Source: CAZQEC01 sp964591565
GTDB lineage: Bacteria > Patescibacteriota > UBA1384 > CAJBMM01
NCBI GenBank assembly: GCA_964591565.1
Contig: CAZQEC010000021.1
Span: 1-18,132 of the forward strand
Direction: 5' to 3'
Length of the DNA: 18,132 nucleotides
The position numbers were made by a program, and so were the translations under genes. This document shows positions 6,913 to 13,452 of the stretch, piece after piece; position 1 is the first letter of the stretch, and the number at the start of each line of letters is the position of its first letter. The notes under the pieces were generated by a model, which was not told the DNA's origin, did not search any database, and was given only the letters and a program-made list of their open reading frames with translations.

Positions 6913-7077
6913 TTAGGGTTCTTGTATGGTGCTAAAGGCAAAAGAATTTTCGTCAAATTGATCCTTACATTGCTGCGAATCGAAATAAAACGCTTGTCCA
7001 TTGTATTGACTCGAAAACTGCGATGAATCACGATCAATGCTCATTTTACAGACTGGATCAATCACTGTTGTGATCAT
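6913..7077 (-). CDS. Small YHS-domain metal-binding protein (54 aa)
   Basis: This short gene fills the gap between the ATPase-linked small membrane protein and the permease. The product begins M-I-T-T-V-I-D-P-V-C-K-M and continues with Y-N-G-Q-A-F-Y-F-D-S-Q-Q-C-K-D-Q-F, the pattern of a YHS (TRASH-like) domain: D-P-V-C-x-M, an aromatic Y-F, then C-K-x-x-F. The two cysteines (C10 and C37) are likely soft-metal ligands. YHS units occur with Cu/heavy-metal P-type ATPases, either fused or as small partners, so a chaperone or sensor role is plausible. The start is well defined: ATG 7077 overlaps the preceding stop (TAATG) and AAGGAG lies just upstream. The stop is TAA at 6913-6915. Confidence 0.85.
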   Translation of the reverse strand: MITTVIDPVCKMSIDRDSSQFSSQYNGQAFYFDSQQCKDQFDENSFAFSTIQEP

Positions 7078-7292
7078 TATTGCTCCTTATGTTTGTGAGA
7101 CTGATGCTCATCTTCATTATTGTGGTTATGCCCATGCATACCGCCCATCATCGCCATCATCATAATCATGCACAACAACACCAAACCAAACGGCAACAGC
7201 ATCATCAATCCAGTGCCTTTATTTGCTACTAGCACCCCAATGCCAACACCAGCTATTAGCCAAACTATCCAATTCACGGACTGCATTTTCAT
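7077..7292 (-). CDS. Small two-helix membrane protein with His-rich tail
   Basis: This 71-aa protein has two hydrophobic segments (about 8-23 and 28-48) separated by N-K-G-T-G. The second is full of methionines and ends M-M-M-A-M-M-G-G-M. A cytoplasmic or external tail follows with repeated histidines (H-G-H-N-H-N-N and H-Q-S-H-K-H). Size and layout resemble the small DUF2933-like proteins found beside copper-resistance genes, though I cannot confirm membership. Met in the membrane and His in the tail suggest copper or other metal handling with the neighbouring P-type ATPase. It starts 16 nt after the ATPase stop, and its stop overlaps the YHS gene start. Confidence 0.8.
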   Translation of the reverse strand: MKMQSVNWIVWLIAGVGIGVLVANKGTGLMMLLPFGLVLLCMIMMMAMMGGMHGHNHNNEDEHQSHKHKEQ

Positions 7293-7308
7293 TTTTTCAC
7301 CTCACTTT

Positions 7309-9522
7309 TTAGATATCAATTAAGTATTTCTCGGCAAATTTCAATGACACAGCATTGACTGCCACAATAATGGATGAAATGCTCATCAGCAAAGCCGCTA
7401 TTTCGGGGCGCAGTGAGATGCCAAAACTGGGATAAAGAATGCCGCCCGCAACCGGGATAGCTAAAACATTATAAATGGAGGCCCAAAATAGATTTTGCTT
7501 CATTTTCAGCACAGTGGCTTTGCTTAAACGAATCGCTCGCAACACGTCGGCCGGGTCAGATTTCATCAACACCACTTTGGCAGTTTCTATCGCCACGTCG
7601 GTGCCGGCGCCAATGGCAATGCCAATATCGGCTTGGGCAAGCGCTGGAGCGTCGTTTACCCCATCACCAACCATCGCTACAAATTTGCCCTCCTTTTGTA
7701 GCTTTTTAACGTATTCTTCTTTTTCAGCCGGCAAGACCTCCGCAAAAACCCTTTTTATGCCCAATTGATTCGCTACTGCTTCAGCGGTTTTTTGGTTATC
7801 TCCGGTGATCATTGCGGTTTCAATACCTAACTCATTTAATCGTTCAATGGTTTTCTGAGCATTTGCTTTTATGGGATCAGAAGCACCAATTACTCCCACT
7901 ACTTTTTTATCTACTGCCAAAACCATAATCGTTTTTCCGGTTTCCAAAAGACGATTGATTGAATCTTGAATTTCAGTTAAATTTATATTTTGCAGTTGCA
8001 TTAGTTTGACAGTTCCAATTAACACCATTTTCCCATCAACATCAGCTTTGATTCCCATGCCGGATAAGTTTTCGAACTTTTCAACTCGATTTGGTAGCGT
8101 TAATTTTCGCTCAACTACGGCATTTAATACGGCCTTACTCAGAGGATGACTAGAATTTGCTTCCGCCGCGCCAATTGTTTGTAACACCTCATCTTCGGTC
8201 ACATTACCGGTGGCAATAATATCAGTTACTTTTGGCTTGCCTTCGGTTAAAGTACCGGTTTTGTCAAACACGATGGCCTGAATTTTGGAAATTTGCTCAA
8301 GCGTTGAGGCATCTTTAATTAAGATATTGTGTTTGGCGCCAAGTCCAGTGCCAACCGCTACGGCAGTTGGCGTGGCCAATCCAAGAGCGTCCGGACAGGC
8401 AATCACAATAGTGGAAATGGCAAAAGTGAGCGCGAACAGTAGCGCTTGTCCCATCGCCAAATACCAAATAGCAAAGGTGAGCAAGCCACCTCCCACCGCC
8501 AATATAACCAAGTACTTTGCCCATTGGTCAGCCAGTCTTTGCCCTGGCGCCTTGGAGTTTTGGGCAGTTTCAACCATTTTGACAATTTGGGCCAGTACGG
8601 TATCTGCGCCAACTTTGGTAGCTCTAAACTTAACTGAACCAGATTGATTTATCGAACCGCCGACAACCATATCTCCAATTTTTTTAGATACCGGCATTGA
8701 TTCTCCAGTGACCAGAGATTCATCAATCGCCGTCTGTCCGTCAATAATTTCCCCATCTACCGGTACTTTATCGCCGGGCTTTAAGAGCACAACGTCACCT
8801 ATTTTAACCTCCGCCGTGGCAACCAACTCCTCCTTGCCGTCTCGAATGAGGCGCGCCTGGGGCGGTACAAGATTAAAAAGGGCTTCCAGCGCATCGGTGG
8901 TGCCTCGACGAGATTTCATCTCCATCCAATGCCCAAACAGCACGAAAGTAATCAACATCGCCGCCGCTTCATAAAATGAATCGGGACTACCAATAAAAGT
9001 GAGAATGACACTAAAAATGTATGCGGCAGATATGCCGACAGCAATTAAAACTGACATATTAAGATTTTTTTGCTTGAGGGCAAAATAGCTAGAATAGAGA
9101 AATAGCCATCCGCCGTAGAAAAAGACTGGGGTGGTTAAAATAAGCAGTAACCAGTTTACCCCAATCGGTGACGCCAGTTGTACTCCAAGTATTTTTTGAC
9201 CAAGTTGTGAGTATAAAATGATCGGGATAGTGAGAATTAACGAGAACCAAAACTTATGGCGAATATCTTCTTCCATCATTTTAGCCATCTGGCGACCAGC
9301 CATACCCGTGTGATCCATGCCCATGGTCATGGTCATACTGATCTTAAAACGATCCCATCCTGACATGTTCGACGCATTATGATGCATGCCGTGATCTGTT
9401 TTAGATTTTGGTTCAGTCGGAGCATGATGGGGGCAATAGTGATGCATTTCACCATTCTCATCTTTGACGTGATGAGTGGCGATCATGCCGCACAGTTCGC
9501 ACTGGTGAGTTAGTTCAGCCAT
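7309..9522 (-). CDS. P1B-type copper/heavy-metal-translocating ATPase with CPD motif
   Basis: This 737-aa transporter exports a soft metal, most likely Cu(I), using ATP. An N-terminal cysteine/histidine region (C-E-L-C-G-M at 8-13, then H-H-Y-C-P-H-H) is a YHS/TRASH-like metal site instead of a classical HMA domain. A Met/His-rich linker and eight expected membrane segments follow. Core motifs are T-G-E-S (actuator), D-K-T-G-T with phosphorylated D420, S-H-P-L, and G-D-G-V-N-D (about 619-624). The late helices carry Y-N and M-S-I-S-S as in Cu(I) CopA types. The transmembrane metal motif is C-P-D (376-378), not the usual CPC or CPH. It starts 9 nt after csoR with AAGGA upstream. The copper assignment leans on the CsoR operon. 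Confidence 0.93.
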   Translation of the reverse strand: MAELTHQCELCGMIATHHVKDENGEMHHYCPHHAPTEPKSKTDHGMHHNASNMSGWDRFKISMTMTMGMDHTGMAGRQMAKMMEEDIRHKFWFSLILTIPIILYSQLGQKILGVQLASPIGVNWLLLILTTPVFFYGGWLFLYSSYFALKQKNLNMSVLIAVGISAAYIFSVILTFIGSPDSFYEAAAMLITFVLFGHWMEMKSRRGTTDALEALFNLVPPQARLIRDGKEELVATAEVKIGDVVLLKPGDKVPVDGEIIDGQTAIDESLVTGESMPVSKKIGDMVVGGSINQSGSVKFRATKVGADTVLAQIVKMVETAQNSKAPGQRLADQWAKYLVILAVGGGLLTFAIWYLAMGQALLFALTFAISTIVIACPDALGLATPTAVAVGTGLGAKHNILIKDASTLEQISKIQAIVFDKTGTLTEGKPKVTDIIATGNVTEDEVLQTIGAAEANSSHPLSKAVLNAVVERKLTLPNRVEKFENLSGMGIKADVDGKMVLIGTVKLMQLQNINLTEIQDSINRLLETGKTIMVLAVDKKVVGVIGASDPIKANAQKTIERLNELGIETAMITGDNQKTAEAVANQLGIKRVFAEVLPAEKEEYVKKLQKEGKFVAMVGDGVNDAPALAQADIGIAIGAGTDVAIETAKVVLMKSDPADVLRAIRLSKATVLKMKQNLFWASIYNVLAIPVAGGILYPSFGISLRPEIAALLMSISSIIVAVNAVSLKFAEKYLIDI

Positions 9523-9531
9523 TATTATCCT

Positions 9532-9822
9532 TCACATCTTTTGCATAATGGTATGCAGTTCTTGCAATTTAGCTTGGCGTTCGCCTACATCTTCGCCTTG
9601 AATAGCATCTACCACGCAAGTGTCAATATGAGAGGCAAGTAATTTTTCATTGACTTTTTTAATCGCGGCAACGACACCAAGATTTTGCGTCACAACGTCA
9701 ATGCAGTAAGCGTCTTTTTCAATCATCCGACGCACCCCCTGCAAATGTCCGATCAGATAATTCATACGATTCAATAGATCTTTATCGTGAGCGTCCGCCT
9801 GAGATGTGTGATCGTGCGACAT
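9532..9822 (-). CDS. csoR: Copper-sensing transcriptional repressor CsoR
   Basis: This 96-aa all-helical repressor of the CsoR/RcnR family releases DNA when it binds Cu(I). The Cu ligands are present with CsoR spacing: C40, H65 and C69, the same 25- and 4-residue intervals as Cys36/His61/Cys65 of M. tuberculosis CsoR. The conserved N-R-M-N-Y-L-I-G-H-L-Q-G-V-R-R-M-I helix is also there. The N-terminus has an extra S-H-D-H and D-A-H. The frame is open upstream, but the start must be ATG 9822 (or the adjacent 9825): GAAAGGA precedes it, and the earlier ATG at 9840 falls inside the -10 box. It heads the operon and sits beneath its own operator. Confidence 0.95.
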   Translation of the reverse strand: MSHDHTSQADAHDKDLLNRMNYLIGHLQGVRRMIEKDAYCIDVVTQNLGVVAAIKKVNEKLLASHIDTCVVDAIQGEDVGERQAKLQELHTIMQKM

Positions 9823-9838
9823 CATATTCCTTTCTTTC

Positions 9839-9868
9839 ATTATATTTCCATCGTAACACACCTGTCAA
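9839..9868 (-). promoter_or_regulatory. Promoter of the csoR copper operon
   Basis: On the minus strand TTGACA (9868-9863) and TATAAT (9844-9839), both perfect consensus, are 18 nt apart. Transcription would start near 9832, only about 10 nt before the csoR start, so the leader is very short. The -35 box is the outer end of the operator palindrome, so bound CsoR would block RNA polymerase. Confidence 0.85.
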
Positions 9869-9894
9869 TACCCCCAGTGGGGGGGGTATTGACA
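9863..9894. promoter_or_regulatory. CsoR operator, perfect 13-6-13 palindrome
   Basis: The arms TGTCAATACCCCC (9863-9875) and GGGGGTATTGACA (9882-9894) are perfectly inverted around a 6-nt spacer. The core ATACCCCC...GGGGGTAT is the known form of CsoR binding sites. It overlaps the -35 box of the csoR promoter. The outer TTGACA is also present facing right, but no -10 box follows on the plus strand, so only the leftward promoter is supported. Confidence 0.93.
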
Positions 9895-9919
9895 AATTAA
9901 GACAGGCTATGACTCACCC

Positions 9920-11656
9920 CTACTTTATTTTTTTCTCTGCTTGATCAATCACCTTATGCACATCTTGATCCATTTTATCGGCAATTTTTGGCAGGTTTTG
10001 ATCATTAATTTTCAGATCATTACGTATCACCTGGTCTATATTTTTTTCGACTTCGGCTAGTACGTCATGTACCTTCTTTTTTTCACCAAAAAGGAGGGTG
10101 GCGTATCGTTTAGCGACACGATGAAAGGCAATTGCCAACAATCCCAGAATGAGCAGTAAGATAAGCGACACCAGTACAAGCGCAATAATAACGTAGGTAG
10201 TATTGATATTATATTGACCCAAGCGAATTTCTGAGCCGTTAATTATAATATTTAAAGCATTTACTAAAGCACTTTCGGCCCCGCTGGCATCGGTACGGCT
10301 AAATTGGAAAGCATACGTGCCGGGATAAAGCGGTTTGTCATATTCATATTTCCAGATGATTTCATTTGCAGACCCTGCCATCGCGTATTTACGATACAAC
10401 ACATCATTATTTGATATTTGCTTATCCTTGGCTAAAAAATGATCCACTTCTTTTGAATTAAGGTAGATGAAAATAGTGTCGTCGGGCAATGATCGTCCCG
10501 TAAATTTGACTGGGGTCAACAACGAAACCACGCGATCCCATGCCAGAATTGTGAGAGGAGCAATACCTTCAATGTTATACCTGGCGCTACTTTCGCGTGT
10601 ATTGCCGGCTTTATCAATGGCACGAATGGTCAGAGTGTAGCCACCCGGTCGCTGTTTCGGTAGTCGGTCCCCGCTTTTGATAACTGTCCATTGATCTGAA
10701 TTGAGTTTAACTTCGTAGCGATCGATCCCAGAGCTAGCATCTTTGGCTTCGAAAGTCACCGCCGGCGACGGGTCGGTTGAACCACCTTTACGAGTGGTGG
10801 TCACTTCAAACGCATCTGGTGGGGTTGTATCAAGCTGAACCTTAAAATGGGTGATGCCGGTTGTTGAAGTTGCGGTTATGCCACGAATATGAAAATACCA
10901 AACTCCGTCGGCGGTGCCATTATAATTAGTCTTCGTGAGCGACGACGTTGCACTTGACGAGGGATCTCCAGACGAGTTTTGATCGAAGCTAAACTTATAT
11001 CCATTTATATCCGAACCGCCCTTCCACGAAACTGTGACATCCTTGACGGCGTACCATTTTTTTTGATCCGGATGAGTGATCGAACTAACCGTAATTGACG
11101 TAGCAGGTTTCTTTACTGTTGGTTCTGTGATCGGTGCAGTAGTGGACGTAGTAACATCAATAATAAAACTGGCACCACTTGAGCTACCATAAACGTTCGT
11201 GCCAACACCATCGTTGGCTAATATCTTTGAGCCGAAGACAGAAATAGTGGCAGAACCGGTCGATTTGGCCTTCCAGGTTATGGTTAATATTTTTCCCGCC
11301 GCACCAGAGTAGCCCGGGTTTGATAAACCGCCACCAAAACTGGCGCTAGTATTTGAGCTGATTGGACCAGAAGTCCAAAAGTTAAAAATAGATCCACTAG
11401 TTGATACTGATTGAAATTCTAACGTATCGGTCGGGTAGCTGACCGACCCTTCGCCAGCGTTAATTGCCTGACCGCCACTATCAATCATTAAACTGGCTGT
11501 AATTGTGTCACCAACCGTGTACGATCCAGAAGCTGGACTAATATAATAGGATGCGGAAGCCGCGAAAACTTTTCCGACACCAAACAACCCCTCCCAAATA
11601 CTCAATACGGCTATGGTGGTGAATATCCAAAACGAGTGGTATTTGCCAGTTGTCAT
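9920..11656 (-). CDS. Membrane-anchored cohesin/Ig-like surface protein
   Basis: This protein of about 578 aa is secreted and anchored at its C-terminus. A signal peptide (hydrophobic to about 33, A-A-S-A) is followed by a cohesin-type beta domain (about 35-168) with the cohesin-like F-G-G-G-L-S-N-P-G-Y-S-G and I-L-A-N-D-G-V-G. Two or three Ig/FN3-like domains come next (about 185-480), including T-P-P-D-A-F-E and A-K-D-A-S-S-G-I-D-R-Y-E, then one transmembrane helix (about 485-510) and a charged cytoplasmic tail with coiled-coil character. Cohesins dock onto dockerins, and a dockerin protein lies two genes upstream. ATG 11656 has GAGGG close upstream; an alternative GTG at 11665 overlaps the previous stop and adds three residues. 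Last gene of the operon. Confidence 0.8.
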   Translation of the reverse strand: MTTGKYHSFWIFTTIAVLSIWEGLFGVGKVFAASASYYISPASGSYTVGDTITASLMIDSGGQAINAGEGSVSYPTDTLEFQSVSTSGSIFNFWTSGPISSNTSASFGGGLSNPGYSGAAGKILTITWKAKSTGSATISVFGSKILANDGVGTNVYGSSSGASFIIDVTTSTTAPITEPTVKKPATSITVSSITHPDQKKWYAVKDVTVSWKGGSDINGYKFSFDQNSSGDPSSSATSSLTKTNYNGTADGVWYFHIRGITATSTTGITHFKVQLDTTPPDAFEVTTTRKGGSTDPSPAVTFEAKDASSGIDRYEVKLNSDQWTVIKSGDRLPKQRPGGYTLTIRAIDKAGNTRESSARYNIEGIAPLTILAWDRVVSLLTPVKFTGRSLPDDTIFIYLNSKEVDHFLAKDKQISNNDVLYRKYAMAGSANEIIWKYEYDKPLYPGTYAFQFSRTDASGAESALVNALNIIINGSEIRLGQYNINTTYVIIALVLVSLILLLILGLLAIAFHRVAKRYATLLFGEKKKVHDVLAEVEKNIDQVIRNDLKINDQNLPKIADKMDQDVHKVIDQAEKKIK

Positions 11657-11661
11657 TTCCC

Positions 11662-12171
11662 TCACTTTACTTGCAGTACAATTGGCCGCATTTGCAAATC
11701 AACTTGACTACCAAGCCCGTCATTTAATAGTATACGGGTCTTTGGGTCAAAAGTCAGCCGTTGAATACCAGATTTGAGCGGTGTTAGTTCCACCGAACCA
11801 ATTGTGCCTCGACCACTAAACCCGGGATTTGGCAGTCCGCCAGCTAAGCTTATTGTGCCCGCTTCATTCGAAAATGACGGCTGATCAGTAATCCAAATTT
11901 GAATAAATGATGATTCTTTGGATATTGACTCTACTTTGAACGCAGACGGGTCAAAAGCCAGATACACCTCAATAGCATTTATAACATGTTCATCTGTGTC
12001 AATTATAATTGGGATTGTAACCGATTGATTAGTCTCAATTTTTACAGGCAGGTCGGAAAGAATGACTGCTTGTTTTGGTTGGTGTTGTAAATAAAATCCA
12101 ACCGCCAGTGCCATGACAATCAAGATTGGAGGAATATAGAATACAGAATATTGAATATTGAAGCGTGGCAT
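11662..12171 (-). CDS. Small anchored cohesin-domain protein
   Basis: This 169-aa protein has an N-terminal membrane segment (about 13-28) followed by a single cohesin-like domain. It shares with the neighbouring large protein the motifs S-L-A-G-G-L-P-N-P-G-F-S-G and I-L-L-N-D-G-L-G, so the two are tandem paralogues at the domain level. The likely role is an extracellular docking module bound to the membrane. The start ATG 12171 comes one base after the four-helix-bundle stop (TAATATG), with only a weak ribosome site, suggesting coupled translation. The first 14 residues (R-F-N-I-Q-Y-S-V-F-Y-I) are encoded by the heptamer repeat that flanks the upstream gene, so the native N-terminus may have been replaced or extended. 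Confidence 0.78.
   Translation of the reverse strand: MPRFNIQYSVFYIPPILIVMALAVGFYLQHQPKQAVILSDLPVKIETNQSVTIPIIIDTDEHVINAIEVYLAFDPSAFKVESISKESSFIQIWITDQPSFSNEAGTISLAGGLPNPGFSGRGTIGSVELTPLKSGIQRLTFDPKTRILLNDGLGSQVDLQMRPIVLQVK
12133..12162. repeat. Heptamer repeat array, left flank of four-helix-bundle gene 1
   Basis: On the minus strand this reads as 7-bp units TTCAATA, TTCAATA, TTCTGTA, TTCTATA, so the period is 7. It is the inverted counterpart of 12562-12610: TATTCTATATTC matches exactly for 12 nt (12132-12143 against 12576-12587). It overlaps the 5' coding end of the small cohesin gene. Confidence 0.8.
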
Positions 12172-12172
12172 A

Positions 12173-12544
12173 TTAACCAGAATTATTTTTGTTAATCAGA
12201 CCTTGAAGTAATCGGGAAACGCCAGTAAGTTTACTTTCTGCTAAAATAAATTTACCATCACTTAAATATCCAACATCTCGCGAGATAATTAACTGATTTT
12301 TTAATTCGGTTAGCGAACCTTTCGCGACGTAGTAAAACTGACTTTTCTCTTTGGAGCCACGACGACCAAATCCTTCTGCTATATTAGATGTAATGGAAAC
12401 TACCGCTCTGCGGAGTTGACTTGTCAAAGAGTAGACCTCTTTTTTGGGAAATGCGTCTGTTAATTTATATATCATCATTACTAGCTCATGCGCTTTTTGC
12501 CAGACAATCAAGTCGGTAAAATCATTAATTTTTTTGTTGTCCAC
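12173..12544 (-). CDS. Four-helix-bundle protein, 23S intervening-sequence family, copy 1
   Basis: This 123-aa protein has the classic family pattern: F-x-D-L-I-V-W-Q-K-A-H-E-L-V near the N-terminus, Y-x-L-T-D-A-F-P-K-K-E, L-T-S-Q-L-R-R-A-V-V-S-I-T-S-N-I-A-E-G-F-G-R and a final helix with L-x-E-L-K-N-Q-L. The family (PF05635-like) includes ORFs inside 23S rRNA intervening sequences and the Avd accessory of diversity-generating retroelements; its basic surface suggests nucleic-acid binding, but the function of stand-alone copies is not known. The start is GTG 12544 with AAGGAG 5 nt upstream. It splits a surface-protein operon and is bracketed by inverted heptamer arrays. No reverse transcriptase is in the window. 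Confidence 0.9.
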   Translation of the reverse strand: MDNKKINDFTDLIVWQKAHELVMMIYKLTDAFPKKEVYSLTSQLRRAVVSITSNIAEGFGRRGSKEKSQFYYVAKGSLTELKNQLIISRDVGYLSDGKFILAESKLTGVSRLLQGLINKNNSG

Positions 12545-12561
12545 ATCATCTCCTTATCCTG

Positions 12562-12610
12562 CATTCTACATTCTATATTCTATATTCTACATTCCACATT
12601 CTACATTCAC
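12562..12610. repeat. Heptamer repeat array (YATTCTA x7), right flank of four-helix-bundle gene 1
   Basis: Seven consecutive 7-bp units: CATTCTA, CATTCTA, TATTCTA, TATTCTA, CATTCCA, CATTCTA, CATTCAC. It lies between the dockerin gene stop and the GTG start of the four-helix-bundle gene and is inverted relative to 12133-12162. Together they make potential stems bracketing the gene. Confidence 0.9.
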
Positions 12611-12632
12611 TCTTCCCCATTCCTCAGTGTGA

Positions 12633-13448
12633 TTAACCTCCCGTCCAATGAAACAGCAAGACGGAAAAATCGACTAAGTCAGGCGCGCCGCCATTATCAT
12701 TAATATCAGCCGCCTTATTAACCGGATTCTTTTGACCATAATCAAACATTAGAATGGAAAAGTCAGTTAAGTTGACTAAATTATCCACATTCAAATCGGC
12801 GGAAAGTACCACGGTGAATGATCGTGTTTGAGAAAGTACGCTTTGATTACCATCCGAGTCCTGCACCAGGGCGTTGGTCGAGTGACTACCCAAGTGCAGT
12901 GTATCCGATATTTTGGCCTCCCAAACACCCGAAGACCCGACAGTGACTTGCTTGGCTATAGGGTCGCTATTAAAAAAAGCGGTCACAGTGGCAGACTGTC
13001 TTGCCATTCCTGATGCAGTTTGAAACTCAGGACGTTTTAAGGTTGTTTTGCCCACTGAAATTGTGGGAGGTAACAAAAAACCGCTTAAGGTGATAGTTGA
13101 GCCGCTAATTATATTAGCATCGAAGCTCAAAGTTAGGGTTGATCTACCATCTGCATCTGATCCATAGATGCTAAAAGTCTGCACGCCGGGGTCAAGGCCA
13201 GTAATGGTTTTGTCAAAAAAACTAGACGAATTAGCAGTTGAGGTGCCTGCTACTACACCTTGGCGTAAAAAAGTGACCGACGCACCGGGAAATGCGTAGC
13301 CAGTCAAGCGCAAATTACCAGTCGGAAAAGGAATTGAGAAAGTCACTTTTGATTCAGAGCTGATTGGTGGTGGTGAGGCATACACAATAACGGGCGAGCT
13401 AAAGAATAGAAACATAACTAGGGTATAGATTTCCCTCTTGAATAACAT
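12633..13448 (-). CDS. Secreted dockerin-containing protein
   Basis: This 271-aa protein has a signal peptide (about 1-24, ending V-Y-A-S), two beta-rich domains (about 30-115 and 120-210) resembling carboxypeptidase-like or Ig-type adhesion folds, and a C-terminal dockerin-like module. The dockerin has two calcium-loop repeats: D-L-N-V-D-N-L-V-N-L-T-D-F-S-I-L and D-I-N-D-N-G-G-A-P-D-L-V-D-F-S-V-L. A dockerin binds cohesins, and two cohesin proteins are encoded in the same transcript, so a self-contained surface complex is likely. It has no catalytic domain, which argues against a cellulosome-like role. ATG 13448 follows the DUF916-like gene stop by 4 nt with GAGGGG upstream. Confidence 0.82.
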   Translation of the reverse strand: MLFKREIYTLVMFLFFSSPVIVYASPPPISSESKVTFSIPFPTGNLRLTGYAFPGASVTFLRQGVVAGTSTANSSSFFDKTITGLDPGVQTFSIYGSDADGRSTLTLSFDANIISGSTITLSGFLLPPTISVGKTTLKRPEFQTASGMARQSATVTAFFNSDPIAKQVTVGSSGVWEAKISDTLHLGSHSTNALVQDSDGNQSVLSQTRSFTVVLSADLNVDNLVNLTDFSILMFDYGQKNPVNKAADINDNGGAPDLVDFSVLLFHWTGG

Positions 13449-13452
13449 AACA

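Noticed and set aside
7120..8974. Plus-strand ORFs opposite the P-type ATPase and small membrane gene
   Set aside because: They are shadows of well-supported minus-strand genes with clear motifs.
9823..9861. Longer CsoR with an N-terminal extension
   Set aside because: The upstream start codons lie within or before the -10 box of the promoter, so they would not be in the transcript; the ribosome site fits ATG 9822/9825.
9863..9894. GC-rich palindrome as a transcription terminator for the cohesin gene
   Set aside because: No T-run follows on the minus strand, the arms match a CsoR operator, and the -35 box of csoR lies inside it.
12173..12544. Avd accessory protein of a diversity-generating retroelement
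   Set aside because: The fold family is shared, but no reverse transcriptase, template repeat or variable repeat is visible in the window.
12562..12610. CRISPR-like tandem array
   Set aside because: Units are only 7 bp, contiguous and without spacers; the same holds for 17461-17488.
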